DNA of 64,000 nt, from positions 310,001 through 374,000 of the forward strand of contig PGZZ01000002.1 of the NCBI GenBank assembly GCA_002841545.1, read 5' to 3'. Shown one piece after another: positions 50,281-59,860 of the stretch. The notes under the pieces were generated by a model. It searched no databases, had not been told where the DNA came from, and worked only from the letters and a program-made list of their open reading frames with translations. The position numbers and the translations under genes were made by a program. Origin of the DNA: Firmicutes bacterium HGW-Firmicutes-16 (GTDB lineage Bacteria > Bacillota > Clostridia > Oscillospirales > Oscillospiraceae). How positions within the stretch are numbered: position 1 is the stretch's first letter; each line of letters opens with the position of its first letter.

Positions 50281-52743
50281 CTATCTCTTGCGATGAGGCG
50301 CAATGTGCCTTCCTTTTTGCAATCCGCTCTTTGTTTTCTTTTGAATAAACCTTTTGTCAAGCCTATCAAAAACCATAATAAGAGTTTTCATGAGCGGATA
50401 AGCAAGCAGAGAAAACACCACAAGGACAAGTATCGACGCGAACGATAGATCTGAAAGTGTAAATAGTGCTTTGAAGAAGATAAGCATAACGGCAAAGGTC
50501 ACGCACATTGCAGACATAAGGAGTTTCCTGATATTGTTATATGGAATGCACATTCTGTGAAGTGTCATTAGTCCGACGACACCGAGTATGATAGCGCAAA
50601 TTGTGGACATCTCTTCCATCGGGAAATCAAACGCTAGATAGAACAGGGTGACGCCGACTATTAGAATTATATCCGTGAAGCCTGCGGGCAGAGCGCGGAA
50701 CATGACATTTCGCAGAAACTTTCCGCGTACCAGATTCTCGTTCGGCTCCATCGCCAGCACAAGGGACGGGATACCAATAGAAATCGTACTGACCAGACTC
50801 AGCTGTGACGGTGTCAGCGGATAAGGAAGCGTAAACAAAAGTGTTATAAGCGCCATTACAAATGAGAAAATGTTCTTGACCAGATACAGCACGGCGCTTC
50901 GCTCAATATTGTTAATGACTCGACGACCTTCCATAACCACAGACGGCATTGAGGCAAAGTTTGAGTTCAAAAGCACGACATGCGAAACCTGACATGCAAC
51001 CTCGCTGCCCGAAGCCATTGCGACGCTGCAATCCGCTTCCTTTAGCGCTAGTACATCGTTTACACCGTCGCCCGTCATTGCAACTGTGTGCCCTGCGGCC
51101 TTGAGCGCTCTGATGAGTTTTCGTTTCTGATCGGGTGAAACTCTTCCAAAAACTGTGTATTCCTGAGCCGCTTGGCGAATCTTCCTGTCGTCGTCGAGTG
51201 TTCGGGCGTCGATAAATTTATCCGCGTTTGCAATACCCGCTCTCTTCGCGACCTCAGAAACCGTTAATGCATTGTCGCCTGAGATGACCTTTATCGTTAC
51301 GCCCTGCTTTTCGAAATAGGCAAAGGTCTCGGGCGCGTTCTTTCTGATTTTGTTAGCCAGTAGAATAAGAGCAAGCGGAAATATCTTTCCAGTAAGCGCT
51401 TCGTCCGATAGCTCGCCGTCGTAAATCGCGAGAAGCAGAACGCGGCAGCCTTTTTTTGAGTAGAAGTCGATTTTGTCACTATATTCATCGTAGCTTTCGC
51501 CCAGAATAACTTCCGGAGCACCGAGAATATAGGTTTCGTCCTCGTGGAAAGATACGCCACTGTATTTTTTTACCGAGGTGAATGGCAGGATCTCGCGGGA
51601 TGACTGGGAGGGTTCTCCCTTAAAATATCTGCGCAGAGCCGCCATGGTGTCATTATCGTCCTGCATTGCAAAAACATAGTCGGACATTATCATTCGAATA
51701 TCGTCCTCTATGAATCTATCCTTGCAGAGCAGGCAGACGTCCTCGACTATCATTTTGTTTTCGGTTATTGTTCCGGTTTTATCAACGCAGAGGGTATCGA
51801 CACGCGCAAGCGTTTCGATGCAGTTCATGTCATGGACTATCGTCTTGCGCTGGGCAAGACGGATAACCGCCGCGACAAGTGCAATGCTCGTCAGCAGGTA
51901 CAGCCCCTCCGGTATCATTCCGACCAGAGCGCCGACTGTTGATACAACGCCGTCAGTAACCGACCTGTCAAGCCATAAAATCTCCTTGACGGCCATGAAA
52001 GCGCCTATCGGTATGAGCGCGATGCCTATCCATTTGACAAGGCTGGATAGCGAGCGCATCATTTCGGACTGCTTCTGCCTGTTGTTCTTCTTTGATTCAA
52101 GCGTGAGCCGCGAAACATAGGAATCCTTGCCGACTCGTGTAAGCCGTGCCCTTACAGAACCTGAAACGACGAAGCTGCCGCTCATTAGTTCTTCCCCGAC
52201 GGTTTTTTTAATCTCGTCCGCTTCACCTGTCATCAGAGCTTCGTTCACCTGACACTCGCCCGAAGCAACAACTGCATCCGCAAATATCTGATTTCCCTGT
52301 GTGAATACCACTATATCGTCGCGCACCGTGTTTTCGATGTCGACGGTTCGGAAGACCCCGTCGCGCACTACAACGCCCTTTGGTGAATTTATTATACTTA
52401 GGCTGTCCAGCTCTTTTTTTGCACGAAGCTCCTGGACAATACCGATGAGAATATTCGCGAGAACCACAGGCATAAAAGTTAGGTTATACCATGAGCCCAC
52501 CGCAATCACGCAGGCGGCAAGCGCGAAGAAGACTATGTTAAAATATGTCAAAAGGTTGTTGCGGATGATCTGCCCCACTGTTTTAGTCGGCGGCTCTATA
52601 GCTGTGTTTCCGTAGCCATTTTGCATCCGCTCACAGGCCTGACTCGTAGTCAGTCCTGTTTCTGGCGATGCGCACAGCTCCGGAATCACTAATCGGGCAG
52701 GCATTATCTCATTTTTTCTTTTTGTAGGTGTGCGTAAAGCCAT
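50281..52743 (-). CDS. P-type cation-translocating ATPase (CtpE-like, probable Ca2+)
   Basis: An 820-residue E1-E2 ATPase. The phosphorylation site is VDKTGTITEN (Asp321), the actuator loop ALMTGEAD, the membrane-site motif GMIPEGLYLL, and the hinge MTGDGVNDVLALKEADCSVAMASG. About ten membrane helices are present. The PEGL motif and the absence of an N-terminal metal-binding domain place it near the CtpE-type calcium exporters rather than heavy-metal pumps; the ion is inferred. AGGGGATAGGG precedes the ATG. It is a single gene with its own terminator. Confidence 0.9.
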   Translation of the reverse strand: MALRTPTKRKNEIMPARLVIPELCASPETGLTTSQACERMQNGYGNTAIEPPTKTVGQIIRNNLLTYFNIVFFALAACVIAVGSWYNLTFMPVVLANILIGIVQELRAKKELDSLSIINSPKGVVVRDGVFRTVDIENTVRDDIVVFTQGNQIFADAVVASGECQVNEALMTGEADEIKKTVGEELMSGSFVVSGSVRARLTRVGKDSYVSRLTLESKKNNRQKQSEMMRSLSSLVKWIGIALIPIGAFMAVKEILWLDRSVTDGVVSTVGALVGMIPEGLYLLTSIALVAAVIRLAQRKTIVHDMNCIETLARVDTLCVDKTGTITENKMIVEDVCLLCKDRFIEDDIRMIMSDYVFAMQDDNDTMAALRRYFKGEPSQSSREILPFTSVKKYSGVSFHEDETYILGAPEVILGESYDEYSDKIDFYSKKGCRVLLLAIYDGELSDEALTGKIFPLALILLANKIRKNAPETFAYFEKQGVTIKVISGDNALTVSEVAKRAGIANADKFIDARTLDDDRKIRQAAQEYTVFGRVSPDQKRKLIRALKAAGHTVAMTGDGVNDVLALKEADCSVAMASGSEVACQVSHVVLLNSNFASMPSVVMEGRRVINNIERSAVLYLVKNIFSFVMALITLLFTLPYPLTPSQLSLVSTISIGIPSLVLAMEPNENLVRGKFLRNVMFRALPAGFTDIILIVGVTLFYLAFDFPMEEMSTICAIILGVVGLMTLHRMCIPYNNIRKLLMSAMCVTFAVMLIFFKALFTLSDLSFASILVLVVFSLLAYPLMKTLIMVFDRLDKRFIQKKTKSGLQKGRHIAPHRKR

Positions 52744-52939
52744 TAGCCCTATCCCCTCGAAATATTCATACTAGATAAGTAGTATCTGCTGAACTCACCG
52801 ATTTTCGGTTTGTTCACGCGGTAGAAGCCGCGTAACATATTGAAAACGAACATTAAATAATAATACCACATTTCAATTGAATGTGTCGAACATTTTGTAA
52901 ACTTTTTGGGCATTTCTTCCGCAATTCCGACATAATAAG

Positions 52940-52973
52940 CGCCGGGCAGAAGCTTAATCACTTCGACCCGGCG
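52940..52973 (-). terminator. Probable terminator of the large SLH protein gene
   Basis: CGCCGGG/CCCGGCG stem with a 20-base loop, followed on the minus strand by CTTATTATG. The rest of 52744-52939 has no gene. Confidence 0.5.
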
Positions 52974-53000
52974 TTGATGTATTTTTCTTTAAACTTCATG

Positions 53001-55982
53001 TCAGCCGACGGCATTTACGAAGTTCATGTAAATCTGCGCGACCTGCGCGCGCGTCGCTGTGCCCTGCGGCAAAAACGTGCCGTCGCCCATGCCATTTATT
53101 ACTCCGGCCTGCTGAAAGGCATAAACCGCTCTCTTTGCTTCAGCACTTATCGACGAATCGTCCGAGAATGCTGACTTTACGGTAGTTGCCGGAAGCGTTT
53201 TTCCGTATGCGACCGAATAATTATACAGAAGCATACACATATGCTCACGGCTGATATTGCTTTCGGCGGCAAAGGTTGTCCCTGCGACTCCGTCCGCTAT
53301 GCCGGTCAGTGCTGACCATTCGACGTAAGGACTGAAATATTGCCCCGCCGTTAGATCGCTATAGTTCCCGTTATAGACCTTGATGAGGTCTTTTCTGATG
53401 TAGCCAGTTACTGCCGCATATTTGACGCCATACCAGTCTCCGCTCACTGAGGTCACCTGAACGACGGTGTTTTTGTTTGATATGATACCCGCTGCCTCCG
53501 TGTCCGTGGAAGGACCTGTGCGGATATTTACGCCTGCCCCTGTTACGAGACCTATCCCCGATGTAAGATCCGATGGCAGACCCGCGAAACGTCCCAGAAC
53601 GGTGACGAACATTCCGCGCGTCATTGTCATATCAGGCGAAAACGTCGTCTCAGCGGTGCCTTTATAAAGTCCCTTTGCGTATACGAAGCTGACAGCGTCA
53701 CAGAACCACTGACCGGCACTCACGTCCGTAAAAGGTAACTGCGCGGTGGATTTGAAGCTTGCGGCTATGGTATGATCCGTGTTCACATTTGAAAAGGTGT
53801 AGCTCGCAACATTGCCGACGGATACTCCGTCAACAAGGACATCGCTCACAGCATATCCGCCGGATGGGCTGATGCTGAAGGTCTTTGAGCCGGTGGCAAG
53901 AACAGAGCTTGTACCCGAGGGGCTTATGCTCCCTCCTGTTCCTGCCGAGGCTGTTATCGAGTATTCGACTCCTATGCGGTAAGCCGCTGTCGCCATCTCG
54001 CTCTGTTTCATGCCGGGAGCCACAGCAATTGCCTTTATCGTCGTATCCTGCGTGAGCGTAATCGGCGAAGTATAAACCACTCCAGCGCTCGTCGGCTCAG
54101 AGCCGTCCAGAGTATAATAAATCGTCGCGCCGTTAATGGAGTTTAGTTTTATCTGCGTGCCGGAGGAAACCAGATTGCCGGAGTTCAGTCCGCTTGCAAT
54201 AGAGACCGTCGGAGTTGCAAGCTGCGGTACCTTAACCGTATATTCGAGAATCGTGCTGTCCGAGAAATTGCCCGAGACCGCAATCGCGCGCAGCTTAGTA
54301 GTATCGTTGACCGTTATCGGAGCGTTGTAGGGCGTGCTTGATACCGTCGGCGTTGAGCCGTTAAGCGTGTAGTATATGGCAGCACCCTGAGTATCTGACG
54401 ACAGCGCGACGCTTTTTCCGCCAATGAATGAAGTTGTTTGGCTCTTGGGAACCGCCTCTTTTTGACCGACGACAGTTTCGCCGTCGAGCGGAACGGCAGG
54501 GTTAGGAGTATATGTAACGCTGTCTCTGTTTGGATTTCTGTAAATGACATAACCGTTACTCAAATAATATGACTGAAAGCTGGCAAGTGACCTTGTCTGC
54601 CCTTCTCCGTAATCCGTTACGCGGGTTATCACAGGAGTCTCCTCCATGGTCTGCACTCCGATAATATTACCGAAAATGTCATATATGAGTTTCGATACGA
54701 GGACGACGTGACTGCTCTCTTTATTGAGGCAATCCCCCACTTGCAGGCTATATAAGCTCTGATCTCCGACTTTTTCCGCCACATCCGTCAAGGAATATGT
54801 GGTTTTTCTCTTTGTCAGCCCCCACGCATAGGAAACGTAACCACTGCAGTCTGTCGAAAAAACCGGTGCAATCTTGTTGTATGTTGAATATGAAGTGTAG
54901 AATTTACTTGTGTTGTCCAGCACCGCCGAAGCAAAAGTTCCAATCGAAACGCCGTAGCCTATGTATCCGTTTGAGTTCACCGGCTGTCCGTAAGGAATTC
55001 CCGTATATGTTGTTTCGGCCTTGAACGTTCCGTAATAGCCCCATTGGGTTATATCCTCGAGCGGCGTCCACTGTATCTCAGTCAGCTGACGAGCCCGCTT
55101 GACGATGTTATTTTGCCCCTCCGAGACCGTAGGTGTGACCGTAGCCACAGGCGTTGTGTCATTCTCCATAAGCGAAACTTTACTCTCGTAAAGACCCGCC
55201 TCACGCAGCAGCGCCTTAAAGTCGCACTGGAGTTCGTTGTTGTCGTTATACTCGCTTACCGCGTTTGCATCGTCTGGGTCGAGAACCGAGGCGAGCGAAA
55301 CAGTCCCGTGAATTTTATAGTCAAGCAAATCGGAGGAAGCCTTGAAGCCGCTAAAAAGCTTATCAAGGCTTACCATGTAATTCTCATTGTCAATCTGCAC
55401 GGCAAGATAGCCGCTGTCCGTATAGCAGGAGGAGACGCCCCACAGCAACTGCTTATCCTTCGCCCAAAGCGTGTAATTAAAAATGTCGCCAGTCAGACAG
55501 AGATTGCCGTACTGCGTTGGGATAAGTCCTCGAACATCGGAAAGTTTGCTGATTATTGCAGGTTTTTTTACCTTCGCGGAATACTCATAGACTTTTCCGC
55601 CTGAAAGATACAGGAATGAGCCGTTAATCACGTATAGCTGAGTGATTTCGTTATCAGCTTCGAAAACGCACTCTGTCTTTCCGCCCTGCGCGGGTATGCG
55701 CCGCACTTGCTGACCAATCGTGTAATATATGTACTCCTTATACAAATTCAGGTTTTTTGCGTCATCTGCCGAAAGCGCCCTGACCTCTTCCCCGTTTTGT
55801 ACAAAAATTCCCTCCTGAACGAAATAAAAATCCTCGCCGGACGTGAGCATCACGCCGCCGTTTTGTATGTTCAGGTCGCTGTTTCCCGTTTCCCAGCCGT
55901 TTTCGCGCGCAAAGCCGGATGCCGGCAGTATGCACATACACAAAACCGCCGCCATCATTAAACTAATTGTCCTTCGCAGCAT
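53001..55982 (-). CDS. Large secreted multidomain SLH protein with NlpC/P60-like domain
   Basis: A 993-residue exported protein. A signal peptide (1-25) is followed by ~250 residues of repeated beta strands resembling a DUF5050-type propeller. A cysteine-peptidase-like (NlpC/P60) domain follows, with Cys379 in STDCSGYVSYAWG and His425 in SSHVVLVSK. Next come two chitobiase/FN3-like repeats (AAIYYTLNGSTPT, ATIYYTLDGSEPT), an InlB-like repeat (ITASAGTGGSISPSG) and a C-terminal SLH-SH3-SLH-SLH module (MTRGMFVTVLGRFAG; VNIRTGPS; SNISREHMCMLLYNYS; GTATRAQVAQIYMNF). It probably cuts or remodels wall peptide while anchored to wall polymer. The C-terminal module has the same order as in the SGNH protein at 18440. 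Confidence 0.88.
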   Translation of the reverse strand: MLRRTISLMMAAVLCMCILPASGFARENGWETGNSDLNIQNGGVMLTSGEDFYFVQEGIFVQNGEEVRALSADDAKNLNLYKEYIYYTIGQQVRRIPAQGGKTECVFEADNEITQLYVINGSFLYLSGGKVYEYSAKVKKPAIISKLSDVRGLIPTQYGNLCLTGDIFNYTLWAKDKQLLWGVSSCYTDSGYLAVQIDNENYMVSLDKLFSGFKASSDLLDYKIHGTVSLASVLDPDDANAVSEYNDNNELQCDFKALLREAGLYESKVSLMENDTTPVATVTPTVSEGQNNIVKRARQLTEIQWTPLEDITQWGYYGTFKAETTYTGIPYGQPVNSNGYIGYGVSIGTFASAVLDNTSKFYTSYSTYNKIAPVFSTDCSGYVSYAWGLTKRKTTYSLTDVAEKVGDQSLYSLQVGDCLNKESSHVVLVSKLIYDIFGNIIGVQTMEETPVITRVTDYGEGQTRSLASFQSYYLSNGYVIYRNPNRDSVTYTPNPAVPLDGETVVGQKEAVPKSQTTSFIGGKSVALSSDTQGAAIYYTLNGSTPTVSSTPYNAPITVNDTTKLRAIAVSGNFSDSTILEYTVKVPQLATPTVSIASGLNSGNLVSSGTQIKLNSINGATIYYTLDGSEPTSAGVVYTSPITLTQDTTIKAIAVAPGMKQSEMATAAYRIGVEYSITASAGTGGSISPSGTSSVLATGSKTFSISPSGGYAVSDVLVDGVSVGNVASYTFSNVNTDHTIAASFKSTAQLPFTDVSAGQWFCDAVSFVYAKGLYKGTAETTFSPDMTMTRGMFVTVLGRFAGLPSDLTSGIGLVTGAGVNIRTGPSTDTEAAGIISNKNTVVQVTSVSGDWYGVKYAAVTGYIRKDLIKVYNGNYSDLTAGQYFSPYVEWSALTGIADGVAGTTFAAESNISREHMCMLLYNYSVAYGKTLPATTVKSAFSDDSSISAEAKRAVYAFQQAGVINGMGDGTFLPQGTATRAQVAQIYMNFVNAVG

Positions 55983-56096
55983 TAAAACAGCTCCTTTTTT
56001 GCCAACTTGTTTACATAATTATCGGAAGTATAGCATTAATCGACTAATTTTTCAATAGTTAGCGCGCATTTCCTGTAATTTCCTGTAACCAGCAAC

Positions 56097-56129
56097 AAAA
56101 AACTGCCGATCAATGACCGGCAGTTTTTT
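56097..56129 (-). terminator. Intrinsic terminator after serA
   Basis: A 12-bp perfect stem AAAAAACTGCCG/CGGCAGTTTTTT, with T-runs on both sides. It ends the serC-serA operon. Confidence 0.92.
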
Positions 56130-56143
56130 TAAGTGTATAAGTT

Positions 56144-57310
56144 TTACAGTACGCGGACTTTCAGAACGTCCGGAAGCTTTGCAATGGCTTCTGATATATC
56201 GTTCCCGATTTTTTTGTCAGTGTCGATAATCGTGTAAGCGAAATCGCCTCTCTGTTTGCTTATCATATTCGTAGCATTGGCACCCGCTCCGTTCATAAGC
56301 TCAAGGAACGAAGAAAGCATATTCGGACCGTGACGGTAGATGACGCACAGTCTACTTTCGCCGCAACGGCTGAGACTTACACATGGGAGATTTACCGAGT
56401 TTTTGATGTTGCCGTTAAGCAGATAATCCGAAAGCTGCGTAGCAGCCATGACTGCACAGTTATCCTCGCTCTCAGGCGTAGAAGCGCCAAGGTGCGGAAT
56501 GGGGATAATGTTCTTCACATTCGCCGTTTTAGCGTTCGGGAAATCGGTCACATAGCGGGCAACCTTGCCGGAAGATACTGCTTCAAGCATATCGTCGTCG
56601 CTCACGAGCTCGCCGCGCGCGAGATTTATGATGCGTACGCCGTCCTTCATCTTCGCGAAGGTATCCTTATTGAGCATATGGTGGGTGCTGTCCTTAATAT
56701 AAGGCACATGAATAGTTATATAGTCGCAGTTGCTGTAAATCGTGTCCAGATCAGGCGCGTTCTTGACACTGCTTGAAAGCATCCACGCGGCTTCCACGGA
56801 CAGAAACGGATCATAGCCGTAAACCGTCATGCCGAGGTCAATGGCGGCGTTGGCAATCTTCGCGCCAATTGCGCCAAGGCCAACAACGCCGAGGGTTTTG
56901 CCCATGATTTCGGGACCTATAAAGCTCGCCTTGCCCTTTTCGACAGCGGCAGGAATCTCGTCTTTCTTGTCAGCAATGCTGCGAACCCAGTCCACCCCGC
57001 CGACTACGTCACGCGAAGACATGAGCAGAGCGCAGATAACAAGTTCCTTCACCGCTTCGGCGTTCGCGCCGGGGGTGTTGAAAACGACTATTCCCTTTTC
57101 GGCGCAGCCTTTTACAGGGATATTGTTCGTGCCGGCGCCTGCTCTCGCTATGCAGACGAGATTATCGGCGAACTCCATCGCGTTCATATCGGCGCTGCGC
57201 ACCATAATCGCGTCCGGAGTCTCAATAGCGTCGTCAACGGTAAGGCCGTTCTGCTTTACGATGTCGAGACAGAGATGCGAGATTTTATTGAGAGTTTTTA
57301 CATTATACAT
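56144..57310 (-). CDS. serA: D-3-phosphoglycerate dehydrogenase
   Basis: SerA oxidises 3-phosphoglycerate to 3-phosphohydroxypyruvate, the first step to serine. The NAD loop GVVGLGAIGAKIANAA, catalytic Arg in NLARGELV, and His in PHLGASTPESEDNC are visible. A short ACT domain follows (MNGAGANATNMISKQRGDFAYTI, split over strand and helix). Length (388 aa) is that of the short clostridial type. The ATG at 57310 overlaps the end of serC, so both are coupled. Confidence 0.94.
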   Translation of the reverse strand: MYNVKTLNKISHLCLDIVKQNGLTVDDAIETPDAIMVRSADMNAMEFADNLVCIARAGAGTNNIPVKGCAEKGIVVFNTPGANAEAVKELVICALLMSSRDVVGGVDWVRSIADKKDEIPAAVEKGKASFIGPEIMGKTLGVVGLGAIGAKIANAAIDLGMTVYGYDPFLSVEAAWMLSSSVKNAPDLDTIYSNCDYITIHVPYIKDSTHHMLNKDTFAKMKDGVRIINLARGELVSDDDMLEAVSSGKVARYVTDFPNAKTANVKNIIPIPHLGASTPESEDNCAVMAATQLSDYLLNGNIKNSVNLPCVSLSRCGESRLCVIYRHGPNMLSSFLELMNGAGANATNMISKQRGDFAYTIIDTDKKIGNDISEAIAKLPDVLKVRVL

Positions 57311-58400
57311 TTTTAGCTTCAAACTCCTTCATGTATTCAACGAGCTTTGCAACGCCTTCCGTTGGCATGGCGTTATAGATGGAAGCTCTCATGCCGCCTG
57401 TTTTGCGGTGACCCTTGAGGTTAGTGAAGCCCTTTGCGGCCATGCCCTTGACAAAGGCTTCGTCAAGCTCATCATTGCCGGTGCGGAAGGTGATATTCAT
57501 GTCGCTTCCGGAGCCCTTTTCGGCGGTAGCCTTGAAGAGCTTGCTCTCGTCGAGGTAGTTATAAAGAAGTGCGGCCTTATCAGCCTTAATCTTCTCCATG
57601 CCGGAGACGCCACCCTGCTTGGCAAGCCAGTCAAGAACAAGTCCGAGAACATAGATGTTCCAGCACGGAGGAGTGTTGTACATTGAGTCGTTTTCAATCA
57701 TGGTTTTATAGCTCATCATGAGCGGAGTGCAGGCCATCTCTTTTCCTGCAAGAGCCTTATCAATTATGACGACCGTAAGCCCAGCGGGAGCCATGTTCTT
57801 CTGCGCGCCGGCATAAATGATTCCGTACTTGGAAACATCGACAGGCTTGGAGAGAATGTTTGAGGACATATCGCAGACGAGAGGAACCTTACCCGTCTCG
57901 GGGATATACTTCCATTCGGTGCCGAAAATCGTGTTGTTCTCGCAATAATAGAAATACTCAGCCTCGGGGTCGAGCTTAAGGTCGGACTGCTTTGGAATGT
58001 AAGTGTGGTTTTTATCTTCAGAGGACGCGGCAACATTAATAGTGCCGTATTTCTTTGCTTCCTTGTATGCTACAGTAGAAAAATTACCTGTGACAGCATA
58101 ATCAGCCTTGTACTTTCCAAGTTCTGAGAAAAGGTTCATGGGAATCATCGAAAACTGCAGTGAGGCTCCGCCCTGCAAGAACAAAATCTCATGCGTATCC
58201 GGAACTGAAAGAGCTGCCTTGAGCTTAGCCTTAACACTAGCGAAGATATCCATGTAAACCTTACTGCGGTGACTCATTTCCATGACAGACATTCCGCTGC
58301 CATTAAAGTTGAGTATCTCTTTTCCGGCGATTTCGAGAACTTCGGTTGGCAGTACGGAAGGACCTGCGGAGAAATTGAATACTTCTTCTCTTTTCATTGA
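57303..58400 (-). CDS. serC: Phosphoserine aminotransferase
   Basis: SerC converts 3-phosphohydroxypyruvate to phosphoserine. Typical segments are NFSAGPSVLPTEVL, GGASLQFSMIPMNL, CDMSSNILSKPVD and the PLP lysine in YAGAQKNMAPAGLT. The ATG at 58400 follows GGAGG and gives 365 aa. It is first in the serC-serA operon. A dedicated SerB-type phosphatase is not seen nearby, although an unrelated HAD phosphatase is encoded at 30.5 kb. Confidence 0.95.
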   Translation of the reverse strand, partial: SMKREEVFNFSAGPSVLPTEVLEIAGKEILNFNGSGMSVMEMSHRSKVYMDIFASVKAKLKAALSVPDTHEILFLQGGASLQFSMIPMNLFSELGKYKADYAVTGNFSTVAYKEAKKYGTINVAASSEDKNHTYIPKQSDLKLDPEAEYFYYCENNTIFGTEWKYIPETGKVPLVCDMSSNILSKPVDVSKYGIIYAGAQKNMAPAGLTVVIIDKALAGKEMACTPLMMSYKTMIENDSMYNTPPCWNIYVLGLVLDWLAKQGGVSGMEKIKADKAALLYNYLDESKLFKATAEKGSGSDMNITFRTGNDELDEAFVKGMAAKGFTNLKGHRKTGGMRASIYNAMPTEGVAKLVEYMKEFEAKNV

Positions 58401-58459
58401 ATAACCTCCGAGCAATTTTCAAAATTTTTTTCTGATAACCAGAATATTTTTCAGTTTAT

Positions 58460-58488
58460 ATTATATTGCCTTATCATAATAAAGTCAA
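58460..58488 (-). promoter_or_regulatory. serCA promoter overlapping the mtaB stop codon
   Basis: On the minus strand TTGACT (58483-58488), 17 bases, then TATAAT (58460-58465). The TGA stop of mtaB lies inside the -35 box. Confidence 0.75.
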
Positions 58489-59771
58489 ACCGTCATACCT
58501 ACAAGTATTTTATCTCTAATTTCGGTAATTTCGACGTTTTTAACAATTCCACGTAAGTATTCTCCACTCGCACACACTTGAGTATAGTTTGTAGCGTGTC
58601 CCACGGACAAACCGTCTTTCTCTGTTTCAAATAAAACCAAAAGTTTCCTGCCTATGCATGACTTCAGATATTCGTCCTCCATCTCAGACGCGGTTTTCTG
58701 GGCATCGCTTGCCCTTTTCGCTTTGACGGCGTTTGTGAGCTGTCCATCCATCGTGGCAGCCTTCGTCCCGGGTCTCTGGGAGTACGGAAAAATGTGCATA
58801 GCCGAGAAACCGCATCTTTTGATGAATGCTAGCGTATCTGCGTGATTCTCGTCCGTCTCTCCCGGGAAACCTGCTATGAGGTCGGCTGTCATGCCGCAGT
58901 TCGGGAAATATTTGCGGAGAAGCTCAGTCGCTTCAAAAAACCTTGCAGTGTCGTACTTTCGGTTCATACGCTTTAGTGTTTCGTCACAGCCGCTCTGGAG
59001 TGAAAGGTGGAAATGGTCGCAGACCTTACCTGTAGCTTTTAGCCTTCGAGCGAAATCCTCAGTGATTACGGTCGGCTCCAGAGAGCCCAAGCGAAGCCGC
59101 ATATCCCCTGCTTTTTCTGCAATCGCCTCGAGAGCATCAGCAAGGGTACATCTCGGTTCAAGGTCGCGCCCGAAGGAAGCAATCTCGATTCCGGTTATGA
59201 CCAGTTCTCTGAAGCCTCTCGTCGCCAGTTCCTCCGTCTGCGCTGCGCAGCGCTCCAACGGCAGAGAGCGGACCCTTCCTCTTGTATAGGGTATGATACA
59301 GTATGTGCAAAAATTTGCACAGCCGTCCTGTATCTTCAGCATGGCTCTCGTGCGCCCGTCCACTGCGCCGGAGGGCAATTCCTCCATGACACGGCGCTTA
59401 AACGGGTCGTCAGTCCATTCGATTTTGTTTTTTTCGTTCAGCGCTCTCTCTATATCATTGGCAAAGCGGTCTTTATCTCCACTGCCATGTACTACGTCCA
59501 CACCTAATGACGCGACATCTGAGGGCGAAAGCTGAGAAAAACAGCCGCAAACAGCGACAAGCGCACCTGAGTTCTCTCCCTCCAGCTTTCTAATCATTTG
59601 GCGGGACTTTCTTCCACTTTCAGCGGTCACGGCGCAAGTGTTGACGATGACGACATCCGCTGTTTCGCCGCCTACCGCTTCCGAAAAGCCGCGGCTATTT
59701 AGCATCGTTTCAAGAGCCTGCGTTTCAAATTGATTTACCTTGCACCCGAGGGTCGCAATCTTATATTTCAT
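58485..59771 (-). CDS. mtaB: tRNA (t6A37) methylthiotransferase MtaB
   Basis: MtaB adds a methylthio group to t6A37 of tRNA. The N-terminal UPF0004 cysteines are in TLGCKVNQFETQ, IVNTCAVTAES and AVCGCFSQ. The radical SAM cluster is CANFCTYCIIPYTRGR and the C-terminal TRAM-like tail is present. The ATG at 59771 has AAGGTG upstream and gives 428 aa. It is divergent from the cysteine desulfurase gene, which could supply the sulfur. Confidence 0.94.
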   Translation of the reverse strand: MKYKIATLGCKVNQFETQALETMLNSRGFSEAVGGETADVVIVNTCAVTAESGRKSRQMIRKLEGENSGALVAVCGCFSQLSPSDVASLGVDVVHGSGDKDRFANDIERALNEKNKIEWTDDPFKRRVMEELPSGAVDGRTRAMLKIQDGCANFCTYCIIPYTRGRVRSLPLERCAAQTEELATRGFRELVITGIEIASFGRDLEPRCTLADALEAIAEKAGDMRLRLGSLEPTVITEDFARRLKATGKVCDHFHLSLQSGCDETLKRMNRKYDTARFFEATELLRKYFPNCGMTADLIAGFPGETDENHADTLAFIKRCGFSAMHIFPYSQRPGTKAATMDGQLTNAVKAKRASDAQKTASEMEDEYLKSCIGRKLLVLFETEKDGLSVGHATNYTQVCASGEYLRGIVKNVEITEIRDKILVGMTV

Positions 59772-59860
59772 AGGTTCACCTTGTTTTAAGTCGTTTTTAA
59801 GGATATAATAAGTCATTATAATACCGTTTACGCTTTAAGTAAACTAAAGGAATGATCTGC

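Noticed and set aside
55044-55604. A 186-codon plus-strand ORF
   Set aside because: It is antisense to the large SLH protein gene and without a ribosome-binding site.
56829-57686. A 285-codon plus-strand ORF
   Set aside because: It is antisense to serA and serC, both of which have intact catalytic motifs.
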